Shown here piece by piece: positions 1 through 9,296 of a stretch of 64,000 nucleotides of DNA (positions within the stretch are counted from its first letter, which is position 1; the number at the start of each line of letters is the position of its first letter). The notes beneath the pieces are model-generated. The model had not been told where the DNA came from, searched no databases, and saw nothing but the letters and a program-made list of their open reading frames with translations. Location of the stretch: the NCBI GenBank assembly GCA_001683985.1, contig MAEO01000189.1:6163-70162 (forward strand), in the 5' to 3' direction. A program made the position numbers and the translations under genes. This stretch comes from Smithella sp. M82. Its GTDB lineage: Bacteria > Desulfobacterota > Syntrophia > Syntrophales > Smithellaceae.

Positions 1-1382
1 CACGGATTCGGCCAGCGCAGGCGGCAAAACGGCGTCGCGCCCCATGCGGGCGCGTGGATTGAAACAAACGCCGTGCGTAAAAACTCGATCTGTTTTAAAG
101 TCGCGCCCCATGCGGGCGCGTGGATTGAAACTGGGAATGTCTTTCTGAATCCGCCTTATAGCCAGGTCGCGCCCCATGCGGGCGCGTGGATTGAAACTCC
201 ATTGATGTTGGAGCTTACATGACCGATTTTGTCGCGCCCCATGCGGGCGCGTGGATTGAAACTTACGACACACATTTATTGCAAAAAAAGGCGAACGTCG
301 CGCCCCATGCGGGCGCGTGGATTGAAACATACATGTTGATTAATATCCAGCAATTCGCTTTCGTCGCGCCCCATGCGGGCGCGTGGATTGAAACTTTATT
401 TATTCTTGCCATAAAATTTCCTCCCTTGTCGCGCCCCATGCGGGCGCGTGGATTGAAACCCCACGTGTGTGGGGAACATTTAATACAGCATGTTGTCGCG
501 CCCCATGCGGGCGCGTGGATTGAAACTCGTCGTAACACGCAACATATCAGCTATGTTGCGTGTCGCGCCCCATGCGGGCGCGTGGATTGAAACCACGGAA
601 GGAATATTATCAGCGAGTGGAAACCTAGTCGCGCCCCATGCGGGCGCGTGGATTGAAACATTGTAGCTGCCGCCCATAATGTTCTGATGGACGGTCGCGC
701 CCCATGCGGGCGCGTGGATTGAAACTCGCCCGTCAGGGCAGGGACAAGCCGTCTGCTTTGTCGCGCCCCATGCGGGCGCGTGGATTGAAACCCTGCAAAC
801 TGTGGGGAATCTACATCTGCGGAAAGTCGCGCCCCATGCGGGCGCGTGGATTGAAACAAAATAAGCCTGACAAATGGTTGAAATGTAGCGCGTCGCGCCC
901 CATGCGGGCGCGTGGATTGAAACAGGGCTAAAGAGCGCGTCCTGCGCGATAAAGAAAGTCGCGCCCCATGCGGGCGCGTGGATTGAAACAGATAGTAAAT
1001 CTATTTGTTTCGGCGGAAGATAAGTCGCGCCCCATGCGGGCGCGTGGATTGAAACCAGAAATGAGACATTAACAGCAGGAGAAGGGGCGTCGCGCCCCAT
1101 GCGGGCGCGTGGATTGAAACATTGACACTGCTCACAATGATGTGGCTGCTGGAGGTCGCGCCCCATGCGGGCGCGTGGATTGAAACCCATTGATGTAATT
1201 CACAATAAGTTTAAGGTTGCGTCGCGCCCCATGCGGGCGCGTGGATTGAAACAATCCATGGCAGTAAGGATTACGGATTAGAAGTGTCGCGCCCCATGCG
1301 GGCGCGTGGATTGAAACATCGAGGAGATTTTGAATTTTACTGTTTCCCATGTCGCGCCCCATGCGGGCGCGTGGATTGAAAC
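1..1382 (+). CRISPR. Type I-C-like CRISPR array (leader side truncated)
   Basis: Twenty-one identical 32-bp repeats begin GTCGCGCC and end ATTGAAAC, starting at 34, 100, 166, 231, 297, 363, 428, 495, 562, 628, 694, 760, 826, 892, 958, 1024, 1089, 1155, 1221, 1286 and 1351. They separate 20 complete spacers of 33-35 nt; bases 1-33 are the end of another spacer. The repeat, with its GCGCC/GGCGC stem and GAAAC tail, matches the type I-C (Dvulg) class known from Desulfovibrio. In that class the leader lies 5' of the GTCGC end, so the newest spacers and cas genes should lie left of the window. All repeats are identical, including the last, so the array shows no decay. The short open frames reading through it are not genes. 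Confidence 0.98.
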
Positions 1383-1403
1383 AAGAAGCGAATCTCAAAA
1401 AAA

Positions 1404-1493
1404 ATGTTCCCCACACACGTGGGGATGAACCGGATGCCGATACTGAAAAGGGTATACCTGCTGAATGTTCCCCACACACGTATTGATGTGCCG
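1404..1493 (+). CRISPR. Type I-E-like CRISPR remnant (two repeats, one spacer)
   Basis: A 29-bp repeat at 1404-1432 (ATGTTCCCCACACACGTGGG then GATGAACCG) is followed by a 32-nt spacer (1433-1464) and a second 29-bp copy at 1465-1493. The second copy keeps the first 17 bases but has several changes afterwards, as terminal repeats of a trailer end usually do. The 29+32 spacing and the GTTCCCC...GGGGATGAACCG pattern are those of type I-E arrays. Only 21 bp (1383-1403) separate it from the last I-C repeat, which is too short for a full 32-nt spacer, so the I-E array looks cut off on its left. Confidence 0.85.
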
Positions 1494-1534
1494 TTCAAAG
1501 TCAAACTGATATTTCTAATTTTTTTTTAAATTCC

Positions 1535-1563
1535 TTGACACTAAAAATCATACTGCTTATACT
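1535..1563 (+). promoter_or_regulatory. Sigma-70-type promoter for the radical SAM cluster
   Basis: TTGACA at 1535-1540, a 17-bp spacer and TATACT at 1558-1563 make a near-consensus promoter in an AT-rich stretch just past the CRISPR remnant. It faces the gene starting at 1677, leaving a leader of roughly 105 nt. Confidence 0.6.
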
Positions 1564-1676
1564 TCAAAACCTTGACGAATACACTGTTATCGAAGATTTA
1601 AGAAACAAAAGTTTTTATTCTCAAACATTAAAATAGCATAGCATATTCGCTTCCATGTTACTTTTATTCAGGTTAT

Positions 1677-3176
1677 ATGAAAATAGCTTTTGCCTCTATT
1701 GCGTATGAGTCTCTGGCAATATCGATATTGTCGGCCATCGCCAAAAAAGAAGGACACTCCGTAAAATTATTGCATACCCCTACCCTGTTTAAAGACGGCC
1801 TAACCAGAGAATTCAAAAGACTGGCAAGACTTTTTAGCAATGATAAAGAACTATATAAACAACTCAAGGCATATCAGCCCGATTTAATCGCGTTTTCCGT
1901 GGTAACATTTGATTACCAGCGAGCGCTATACTATGCTGAAAATTTTAAAAAGATTTGCCCCCATACAAAGATCGTTTTCGGCGGCATACATGTCTCTTCC
2001 GTCCCGGAAGTAGTTATTGTCAATGAGTTCATAGACTATATAGTCGTTGGTGAAGGAGAAATCGCCTTCATTGAAATTATCAAACATATTGAAAAAGGGG
2101 ATTCTTCCGATCCTATTGTAAATACCTGGTATAGATCCAAAGACAACACCATTATTAAAGGCCGCCAGATAGGCTTTATTCAAGATCTGGATTCTCTTCC
2201 TCATTTTGACAATGAAATCTGGAAGGATGTGTTTCCCGTAAAATCATATTACCTGACAATGACCTCCAGGGGATGTCCCTACAATTGTTCCTACTGTTTC
2301 AATCATTACTTCAGAAATCTTCCGGCAGAAAAGTCAAATTATATCAGACGGAGAAGCGTTAAACATGTAATTGAAGAGTTAATCTTTTATAAAGAAAAAT
2401 ACAAAATTGAACTAATCGAATTCTGGGATGATGTTTTTATTCTTGATAAAAAATGGCTGAAAGAATTTTTGGAAGCTTACAAAAAAGAAATTCTTATTCC
2501 CTTCAAATGCTACATACATGTTAATTTGTTTGACGAAGATATCGCGATACAATTGAAAGATGCCGGCTGTAAATGGGTGGATTTTGGAATTCAACATATT
2601 AATGAAGAATACCGTAATAAATATTTAAAGCGTAATGAAACAAACGCAGAGATAAGAAAAGCCCTTCAGATTTTGAAAAAACATAGAATTGTTTCCTTTG
2701 CCGATTATATTGTCGGAATGCCCGGAGACACTATAGAGCATTACGAAGAGGCAAGGTTATTCTTTATTGAAAACACACCGGATATAATCGAACCGTACTG
2801 GATGACTTATCATCCTAAAACAGAAATTATCAAAAAAGGATTCGAACATGAGGTTCTTAATGATGAAAAACTGGATTTAATAAATCACGGTTATAATCCT
2901 CACAGTTACTTTGAGATGTCTTCGGCTTCCAATGATTTTCACAATGAATATTATTTTATCCTCAAGGTCCTTCCCGCTGTGCCTGTTTTTCTTAGAAAAA
3001 GACTGACTTACAACTTAGTCAAAAAGATACCTTACTTCATCAAGCTGCCGGTTTTTATTTATTCTATTTTTTATTTGGCTGTAAAACATAGAAGTCCGCG
3101 AATAAAACTTTTTATAACATTATATTTGAAACAAATGATGTGGATATTGAAGTCCAGGATTTTTTCTAATAAATAA
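1677..3176 (+). CDS. B12-binding-type radical SAM protein (first of three)
   Basis: A 499-residue protein with a Rossmann-like cobalamin-binding-type N-terminal domain (about 1-140, including GGIHVSSVPE and GEGE) and a radical SAM core. The iron-sulfur motif is GCPYNCSYC near residues 199-207 (CxxxCxxC). Such enzymes cleave S-adenosylmethionine, and in the B12 branch often methylate or rearrange unactivated carbons in lipids, pigments or antibiotics. The B12 base-off motif DxHxxG is not seen, so cobalamin use is uncertain. The C-terminus is basic and hydrophobic, which may mean membrane association. It starts a three-gene tandem with 3235 and 4735 and lies behind the promoter at 1535. The substrate cannot be told from sequence. 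Confidence 0.85.
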   Translation: MKIAFASIAYESLAISILSAIAKKEGHSVKLLHTPTLFKDGLTREFKRLARLFSNDKELYKQLKAYQPDLIAFSVVTFDYQRALYYAENFKKICPHTKIVFGGIHVSSVPEVVIVNEFIDYIVVGEGEIAFIEIIKHIEKGDSSDPIVNTWYRSKDNTIIKGRQIGFIQDLDSLPHFDNEIWKDVFPVKSYYLTMTSRGCPYNCSYCFNHYFRNLPAEKSNYIRRRSVKHVIEELIFYKEKYKIELIEFWDDVFILDKKWLKEFLEAYKKEILIPFKCYIHVNLFDEDIAIQLKDAGCKWVDFGIQHINEEYRNKYLKRNETNAEIRKALQILKKHRIVSFADYIVGMPGDTIEHYEEARLFFIENTPDIIEPYWMTYHPKTEIIKKGFEHEVLNDEKLDLINHGYNPHSYFEMSSASNDFHNEYYFILKVLPAVPVFLRKRLTYNLVKKIPYFIKLPVFIYSIFYLAVKHRSPRIKLFITLYLKQMMWILKSRIFSNK

Positions 3177-3234
3177 ATACAATAAGGCGGATTTAATCAC
3201 GCCTGTTTTGCAGACTGTCGGAAGGTATATTTAA

Positions 3235-4722
3235 ATGAAAGCTTTGCTGATTAATCCGTTGATACCCGATACTTTCTGGAATTTTCGGCATGTTATGAAG
3301 TTTATCCGCAAAAAGGCGGCTCACGTTCCTCTGGGGCTTCTGACGGTTGCAGCCATGTTTCCTGAGGACTGGGATATTAAGGTCGTGGATATGAACACTG
3401 AAAGCCTTTCGAAGGAAATGATTGAGTGGGCTGATCTGGTCTTCATCGGGGCCATGATGGTTCAAAAAGAATCAGTGCGGCAGATTATCGTCAGATGCCG
3501 CACTCTGGGAAAAGCAGTAGTCGGTGGTGGTCCGCTTTTTACAAGCTGTCCGGAAGATTTTGATGATGTCGATTATCTTGTGCTCAATGAGGCAGAGATA
3601 ACCCTTCCCATGTTTCTGCATGATCTGGCCAGTGGAAGCCCTCGTCGAATCTATACCACTGAAGAAAAGCCTGACATTACCATAACTCCACTTCCCCGAT
3701 GGGATCTCATAGATATAAATATCTACGCTTCCATGTCAGTTCAGTATTCCAGAGGATGTCCTTACGATTGTGAGTTTTGCGATATAACCAATCTTTACGG
3801 ACGATATCCCCGTGTGAAATCGAATGAGCAAATGATTCGGGAGTTTGACAAACTCTATGAAATAGGTTGGCGCGGAAGTCTCTTTATTGTGGATGACAAT
3901 TTTATCGGAAATAAATCGAAGGTCAAAACGCTTCTGCGGGAACTCAAATCATGGCAGGAGACAAAAAATTTTCCATTTATGCTTTATACGGAAGCTTCAG
4001 TAAATCTTGCGCAGGATGAAGAGCTCATGAAACTCATGACGGAAGCAGGTTTTGATGCTGTTTTTCTTGGATTGGAAACACCCGAAGAAAAATGTTTCGC
4101 AGAAAGCAGTAAAAATCAGAATCTTTCGATAGATCTGGTTGAAGCTGTCAAAACGATACAGCGCAACGGAATGGAGGTTATGGGCGGTTTTATAATAGGC
4201 TTTGATAACGATCCTCCGGACATTTTCGAGCGCCAGATTAAGTTCATTCAAAATAGCGGTGTCGTGCGAGCCATGATCGGATTGCTCAATGCACCCCCAG
4301 GTACCCGCCTTTACCGGCGCCTTAAGGAGGAAAGGCGTCTTCTCGATGATTGTACCGGCGATAACTGCGACGGAACCATGAATTTCACTCCCAAAATGGA
4401 CCCACGGACGGTGAAAGAAGGATACAACAAAGTTATTGATTACATATATTCCCCGAAAGCATACTATGCAAGAATTTTGGAATTTTTAGGAACATACAAA
4501 CCCGTAAGACGTCGACCGATGACGTTACTGGGAATAATTGCTTTTTTCAATTCAGTTCTTTATGTAGGAATTATCGAAAAATGGAGCAACAGCATCTATT
4601 TCTGGAAACTGCTGTTTAAAACGATGATTTTTTATCGTCGCTCACTAAGGGAGGCGGTAATGCTTATGATGTTCGGGTATCATTTCCGCAAGTTGTTAAT
4701 AAAAAGAACAAACGTGACTTAA
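3235..4722 (+). CDS. B12-binding-type radical SAM protein, DUF4070-like
   Basis: A 495-residue protein. The N-terminus (MKALLINPLIPDTFWNF) and GGGPLFTSCPEDF are typical of the B12-binding radical SAM group with a C-terminal DUF4070 domain. The cluster motif is RGCPYDCEFC near residue 173. The DUF4070 group includes the hopanoid 2-methylase HpnP, but many members have other or unknown roles, and no hopanoid genes are nearby, so HpnP is not claimed. The start has a GGAAGG-type ribosome site just upstream, and the gap to the preceding gene is 58 bp, so co-transcription is likely. Confidence 0.83.
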   Translation: MKALLINPLIPDTFWNFRHVMKFIRKKAAHVPLGLLTVAAMFPEDWDIKVVDMNTESLSKEMIEWADLVFIGAMMVQKESVRQIIVRCRTLGKAVVGGGPLFTSCPEDFDDVDYLVLNEAEITLPMFLHDLASGSPRRIYTTEEKPDITITPLPRWDLIDINIYASMSVQYSRGCPYDCEFCDITNLYGRYPRVKSNEQMIREFDKLYEIGWRGSLFIVDDNFIGNKSKVKTLLRELKSWQETKNFPFMLYTEASVNLAQDEELMKLMTEAGFDAVFLGLETPEEKCFAESSKNQNLSIDLVEAVKTIQRNGMEVMGGFIIGFDNDPPDIFERQIKFIQNSGVVRAMIGLLNAPPGTRLYRRLKEERRLLDDCTGDNCDGTMNFTPKMDPRTVKEGYNKVIDYIYSPKAYYARILEFLGTYKPVRRRPMTLLGIIAFFNSVLYVGIIEKWSNSIYFWKLLFKTMIFYRRSLREAVMLMMFGYHFRKLLIKRTNVT

Positions 4723-4734
4723 AAAATTTTCACT

Positions 4735-6117
4735 ATGAAAGTATTACTGGTAAATCCTATCACTCGCAATGTTTCTCTTTCCTCGCCGGATCTGGGATTA
4801 GGCTATCTGGCCGGGGCTCTGCAGAAAAAAAATCATCAAGTCGATGTGCTGGATTGTGTAAATCTTAAACTGACTTTTAAAAAATTCGAGGATTATATTG
4901 CCGGGCTTGATTTCGATGTTGTCGGATTCAGAGTGTTTTCTACAGATTTGCCTTCAGTTAAGAAATCTTTGTCGCTGGTTAAAAAGAGACATCCCGATGT
5001 CAAAATTATTCTCGGTGGAGCTCATCCTTCTGCTTTTCCGGAACAAACGTTGCAATATTTTGAAGAAGCCGACTTTGCCGTTAGGGGTGAAGCGGAAATA
5101 GGACTGATAGATTTGATAAACAATTTATCGGGTTTGGATACAATCCCCAAAGAGAGTATTCCCGGTTTAATCTGGAGAAACAACGGTGAAATAAAAAGCA
5201 ACCCTCAAATTTTCCCGGAAAATTTGGATTCACTGGGACATCCTGACTGGAAATTAATAAATCCCTATAATTATCCTTTTCAGACATCCTACCTTACAGA
5301 ATCGAAAATTGTAGCTCCTCTTATTATGACGAGAGGATGTCCTTATCAATGCTCGTTCTGTTCTTGCCGTTCGGTTACCGGGCATAAAATAAGATCGCAT
5401 AGCGTTTCTTATATGATAGAAGAGATAAAGTTCTTAAAGGATAACTTTGGAATAAGGGAAGTTTGTTTCATTGACGATAATTTTCTGGTTTTTAAGAATA
5501 TGGTTAATGATTTGTGTGAACAATTGATTAAACAGAAGATTAATATAAAGTGGTCTTGTTTGGGTATTCGCCTGGATTTGATCAATAAAGACATATTGAC
5601 CTTGATGGAAAAGTCCGGCTGTTACTTATTAACTGTAGGAATAGAGTCAGGGTCTCAAAGAATTCTCGATCATATGAAAAAAAGATTGACTCTTGATCTT
5701 ATCAGGAGAAAAATAAATATTATTAATACCGAAACTAATATCAAAGTTATCGGCAATTTTATTTTGGGTTATCCTTTGGAAAAAGAGGAAGATATTTATA
5801 AGACCATTCAGTTGGCAAAAAGTCTGCCTCTCTCCGGCGCTAATTTTTTCCCTTTTCATCCGGCTCCCGGGACGGAGATATTTGACGAATTGCAGGAGAA
5901 AAAAGAATTAAAAGACATCGACTGGGATTTGATGGGACAGGATCGAAGACCATATATCCCTGAAGGCATTTCTAAACAAAAATTTTCATGGTTGTTTGTT
6001 TATGCATTTTTAAGTTTTTATATGCGTCCCTGGATTATATTTAATGTTATTCTTGCGACTCGTTCTTTTGAGAGATTCAAATACATCTTGCGCAGACTTT
6101 TCACATTTATTAAATGA
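4735..6117 (+). CDS. B12-binding-type radical SAM protein (third of three)
   Basis: A 460-residue protein with an N-terminal B12-type domain (MKVLLVNPITRNVSLSSPDLGLGYLAGAL by position 30; GGAHPSAFPE near 100; VRGEAE) and a radical SAM core with RGCPYQCSFC near residue 200. The later segment with VGIESGSQRILDHMKKRLT is the usual Elp3/MiaB-type fold. It starts 12 bp after the previous stop, so it is part of the same operon. The tail is basic and aromatic, as in its two neighbours. The three are distant paralogues, not recent duplicates. Reaction and substrate are unknown. Confidence 0.83.
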   Translation: MKVLLVNPITRNVSLSSPDLGLGYLAGALQKKNHQVDVLDCVNLKLTFKKFEDYIAGLDFDVVGFRVFSTDLPSVKKSLSLVKKRHPDVKIILGGAHPSAFPEQTLQYFEEADFAVRGEAEIGLIDLINNLSGLDTIPKESIPGLIWRNNGEIKSNPQIFPENLDSLGHPDWKLINPYNYPFQTSYLTESKIVAPLIMTRGCPYQCSFCSCRSVTGHKIRSHSVSYMIEEIKFLKDNFGIREVCFIDDNFLVFKNMVNDLCEQLIKQKINIKWSCLGIRLDLINKDILTLMEKSGCYLLTVGIESGSQRILDHMKKRLTLDLIRRKINIINTETNIKVIGNFILGYPLEKEEDIYKTIQLAKSLPLSGANFFPFHPAPGTEIFDELQEKKELKDIDWDLMGQDRRPYIPEGISKQKFSWLFVYAFLSFYMRPWIIFNVILATRSFERFKYILRRLFTFIK

Positions 6118-6529
6118 TTTTAAGATTTTAATAACTTGGTCGTAGATGAACCAGACGGGTACTTTCCTCTGAAAATACACATCTAAGTTATTGTTTATAT
6201 TGTTATTTAAAAACTATCCTCATCAAATCCCCCTCAATCCCCCTTTTCTAAAGGGGGAAGTTCCTCATCAAATCCCCCTCAATCCCTTTTCTAAAGGGGG
6301 AAGTTCCCCTCTTGGGCAAAGAGGGGTTAGGGGAGATTTTCATGCTCCTTTGTGACGGATACCGTCATGTGGGTTTCACCTGTATAATGTTTGTTCTTTT
6401 AGACAAATACGGCATTGTGATTCAAAATAAAAAAGTTGATGAACTCTAATTTAATGTTTGGTATGATTTCAGAACAATTAAAACTTGAAGTATAATTTAC
6501 TATTATTCAAAAGGGTTTATGTTGGAAAA
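6118..6529. other. Non-coding gap with GC-rich repeats
   Basis: No credible gene lies here. It holds the palindromic repeat cluster listed at 6218-6340 and AT-rich flanks. A TATAAT box at 6491-6496 may belong to the promoter of the next gene, but no convincing -35 was found. Confidence 0.6.
6218..6340. repeat. Tandem C-run/G-run palindromic repeats
   Basis: Two copies of a unit beginning CCTCATCAAATCCCCCTCAA and ending AAAGGGGGAAGTT occur at 6218-6262 (45 nt) and 6263-6305 (43 nt, two C fewer). A third, inverted relative follows at 6306-6340 (CCCCTCTT...AAGAGGGG, then GGGGAGATTTT). Each unit can fold through its CCCCCTTTT/AAAGGGGG arms. Elements of this look are common intergenic repeats in many bacteria. 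Confidence 0.8.
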
Positions 6530-7585
6530 ATGAAAAAGAAGCGTGCTACCAAATATAAGGATAATACCGGTATCACTGATAATCTCAGCCGTTGCATTCA
6601 AGCTGATAATGTTCGGCCGAATGCTGAAGAAAAATATTCGATGGTGGTAGAAAATGCGCCGGACGGTATCGCAATTATACAGGATAAGGTTATCAAGTTT
6701 GCCAATAAAAGCCAGGCGGAAATGTCCGGATATATAGTCGAGGAACTGATTGGCAGATCGATATTGGAACTTATTCCTACTGATTTTGTTTCTGTGATAA
6801 ATGAAAAACTTTCTCTGCATGAGCAGGGCAAAGATATCCCCGCAATATTTTGTACAAAGCTGTCATGCAAGGATGGGACGATCAAAGAAACAGAAATTTC
6901 CACGAAGCTTATCCGTTATGAAAACAAACCGGCGTCATTAGCTATAATCAGGGACATTACCGAACGCAAACAGGAAGAGGAAAAAATTAATCAAACGATT
7001 AACAGTCTTAGAAGAGCGGTGGACACAACTGTTCAGGTTTTGGTATCCGCTATGGAATCCAGAGAACCATACATGAACAGTCATCAGTCTCGGGCTGCAA
7101 ATCTGGCCTGCGCCATTGCCACGGAAATGGGGTTGGATCAGGAAAAGATTGAGGGAATTCGCATGGCCGGTGTTATACATGATATAGGAAAGTTAACAGT
7201 GCCAGTGGAGGTATTGGCCAAGCCCACAAAGCTTTCGGAATTGGGATATTCTCTTGTTAAAGAGCACGCCCGAAGCGGATATGAAATACTTAAGAATGTA
7301 GGATCTCCATGGCCGCTGGCGCAAATTGTTCATCAGCATCACGAACGAATGAACGGGTCCGGTTATCCCAGAAAACTAAAAGGAGATGAAATCCTTATGG
7401 AAGCACGTATTCTGGCTGTAGCGGATGTGGTAGAGGCTATGGCCTCCCATAGGCCATATCGTTCGGCTTCGAGTATTAATGTAGCTCTTGAAGAGATCGA
7501 AAAAAATAAAGGAATTCTTTATGACAGTGCTGTCGCTGATGCCTGTTTGAGATTATTTAGGGAAAAAGGTTATCAGCTTACGTAG
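6530..7585 (+). CDS. PAS / HD-GYP protein (probable cyclic-di-GMP phosphodiesterase)
   Basis: A 351-residue protein when read from the ATG at 6530 (a GGA lies 4-6 bases upstream; an upstream TTG frame at 6485 is less likely). A PAS domain (about 30-145, MVVENAPDGIAIIQDKVIKF to IIRDITERKQEE) is followed by a coiled link and an HD-GYP domain (about 165-345). The catalytic signatures are present: HDIGK, HHERMNGSGYP and the later VADVVEAMASHRPYR. HD-GYP enzymes hydrolyse the second messenger cyclic di-GMP to pGpG or GMP, so this is likely a sensor-linked phosphodiesterase. No membrane segment is seen. It stands alone between the repeats and tRNA-Thr. Confidence 0.88.
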   Translation: MKKKRATKYKDNTGITDNLSRCIQADNVRPNAEEKYSMVVENAPDGIAIIQDKVIKFANKSQAEMSGYIVEELIGRSILELIPTDFVSVINEKLSLHEQGKDIPAIFCTKLSCKDGTIKETEISTKLIRYENKPASLAIIRDITERKQEEEKINQTINSLRRAVDTTVQVLVSAMESREPYMNSHQSRAANLACAIATEMGLDQEKIEGIRMAGVIHDIGKLTVPVEVLAKPTKLSELGYSLVKEHARSGYEILKNVGSPWPLAQIVHQHHERMNGSGYPRKLKGDEILMEARILAVADVVEAMASHRPYRSASSINVALEEIEKNKGILYDSAVADACLRLFREKGYQLT

Positions 7586-7710
7586 CACGGAAACAATTAT
7601 AAATATAAACTTTTTTCAAACATAAATTTCTACAGTACACTGCTTGCCATATTATAAAAACTTTATAGATTGTTTCATCTGGGCGGATATTAATATATGT
7701 TAGTTTTTTC

Positions 7711-7786
<76 letters not shown>

Positions 7787-7885
7787 ATCCATTCTAAATC
7801 AATGTCTAAAAACGGGTTTCGATATTTATCTTAAGGGTTGTTCCTTGTCAAGTTTTTAAGCAAATTGCCACTTATAGGAATTGTT

Positions 7886-9010
7886 ATGATAATTTTTGTT
7901 TTGATCTTTATATGTCTTTACGGAGGGATTAATTTTTATGCCTTTTCCCGTGTAAAGAAGGTTTTGCATCTTTCTGTCAAAGCAAAAATTATTATTAAAA
8001 TTTTGCTTGTTTTATTGGTTTTGGCTCCTGTAATCATACGATTGGCAGAGAGTCGCCATTTAGAAACATTAGCGCGGTCGATTGCCTATATTGGTTATCT
8101 ATGGATGGCTTTTGTTTTTTTATTTTTCTTTCTGGACTTAGCTCTTAATTTAAGCAGGAACATATGTAAGTTTTTTTTCAAACGAGCAAGAAGTATTGCT
8201 GTTAGAAATATTGTCTTCGGTTTATCTGTATTTCTTTCTGTTGTTTTTGTTATTTATGGATTTTATGATGCCCAAAGAATTCGGGTAAAAAGGATAGAAA
8301 TTCAAACAGATAAGTTATTGCTCAATAATGGCAAGATCCGGATTGTCCAAATATCCGACGTTCATATTGGATTAATTATTCGTAACAATCGTCTGCAGAG
8401 GATTATTGATTGTGTAAAAGAAGCTGATCCCGATATTCTGGTTTCCACCGGAGATTTGGTGGATGATGAGCTCAACAATGTGATGCCGCAGAGCAGATTA
8501 TTTGCTGACATTAAACCTAAATACGGTAAATATGCAGTTACCGGCAATCATGAATACTATGCCGGCATCGGGAATTCTCTGGAGTTTACAAAAAACGCCG
8601 GATTCGAAATCTTGCGTGATGAAGTGAGACAGGCAGCAGGAATTGCTATAGCTGGTATAGATGACGTAACAGGAAGAAAAATGGGCATAATCAAAGATCA
8701 TCTTCCTTCAGTCAATTTATTACATCTAACACAAAGTAATAAATTTATTTTATTATTAAAACATCAGCCAATTGTTAATGATAATGAAAACTTTAACTTA
8801 CAGCTTTCCGGTCATACGCATGGCGGTCAACTTTTCCCTTTTATGTTAATAACGCGCTTGTTTTTTTCTAAAAATTATGGCTATTATAATTTAGGTGAGT
8901 ACAAGTCGCTTTATGTTACAAGAGGCGCCGGCACATGGGGACCGCCGGTTCGTATTTTGGCGCCTCCGGAAATTACAATCATTGATTTAATTGGTAAGAA
9001 AATCGATTAA
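7886..9010 (+). CDS. Membrane-anchored metallophosphoesterase (YkuE-like)
   Basis: A 374-residue protein from the ATG at 7886, which has AGGAA 5 bases upstream. A TTG at 7838 in the same frame would add 16 residues. Three or four membrane helices fill the first 130 residues. A calcineurin-type phosphoesterase domain follows with the metal motifs ISDVHIG, STGDLVDD, TGNHEYY, KHQP and SGHTHGGQ. Relatives of YkuE and of the UDP-2,3-diacylglucosamine hydrolase LpxG share this layout, so the substrate may be a membrane phosphodiester, but that is inferred. It is a single-gene unit. Confidence 0.87.
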   Translation: MIIFVLIFICLYGGINFYAFSRVKKVLHLSVKAKIIIKILLVLLVLAPVIIRLAESRHLETLARSIAYIGYLWMAFVFLFFFLDLALNLSRNICKFFFKRARSIAVRNIVFGLSVFLSVVFVIYGFYDAQRIRVKRIEIQTDKLLLNNGKIRIVQISDVHIGLIIRNNRLQRIIDCVKEADPDILVSTGDLVDDELNNVMPQSRLFADIKPKYGKYAVTGNHEYYAGIGNSLEFTKNAGFEILRDEVRQAAGIAIAGIDDVTGRKMGIIKDHLPSVNLLHLTQSNKFILLLKHQPIVNDNENFNLQLSGHTHGGQLFPFMLITRLFFSKNYGYYNLGEYKSLYVTRGAGTWGPPVRILAPPEITIIDLIGKKID

Positions 9011-9130
9011 ATTAATTTGATTGCCGTAATTTATATCTATCTGGTGAACAAGATAAAATCATCAGTATATTTGTCGCAAGCATACTGAAAAAGTATTTTC
9101 TATTTGCCTTAATAAAATACTGTTTTCCCC

Positions 9131-9159
9131 TTGACAAGGGTAAAAATCTTAGATAAGAT
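9131..9159 (+). promoter_or_regulatory. Sigma-70-type promoter before the 9297 gene
   Basis: TTGACA at 9131-9136 and TAAGAT at 9154-9159 are separated by 17 bp, in an AT-rich gap, and point to the outer-membrane protein gene at 9297 with a leader near 130 nt. Confidence 0.5.
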
Positions 9160-9296
9160 TATTCACATTTTTAAAAAATATGATAGCCATGTCACATTTC
9201 CGGCACAGTACCGCATATTATGTATCAAAAAGAGTTGTACCGAATATTGTAGCATTATAAGGGAACGCCAAAACTCGTAAATGTTTCAACCGGAGA

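Noticed and set aside
219-1479. Several open frames on both strands through the CRISPR array
   Set aside because: They are translations of the repeat unit; repeated VAPHAGAWIE or FQSTRPHGA words come from the 32-bp repeat.
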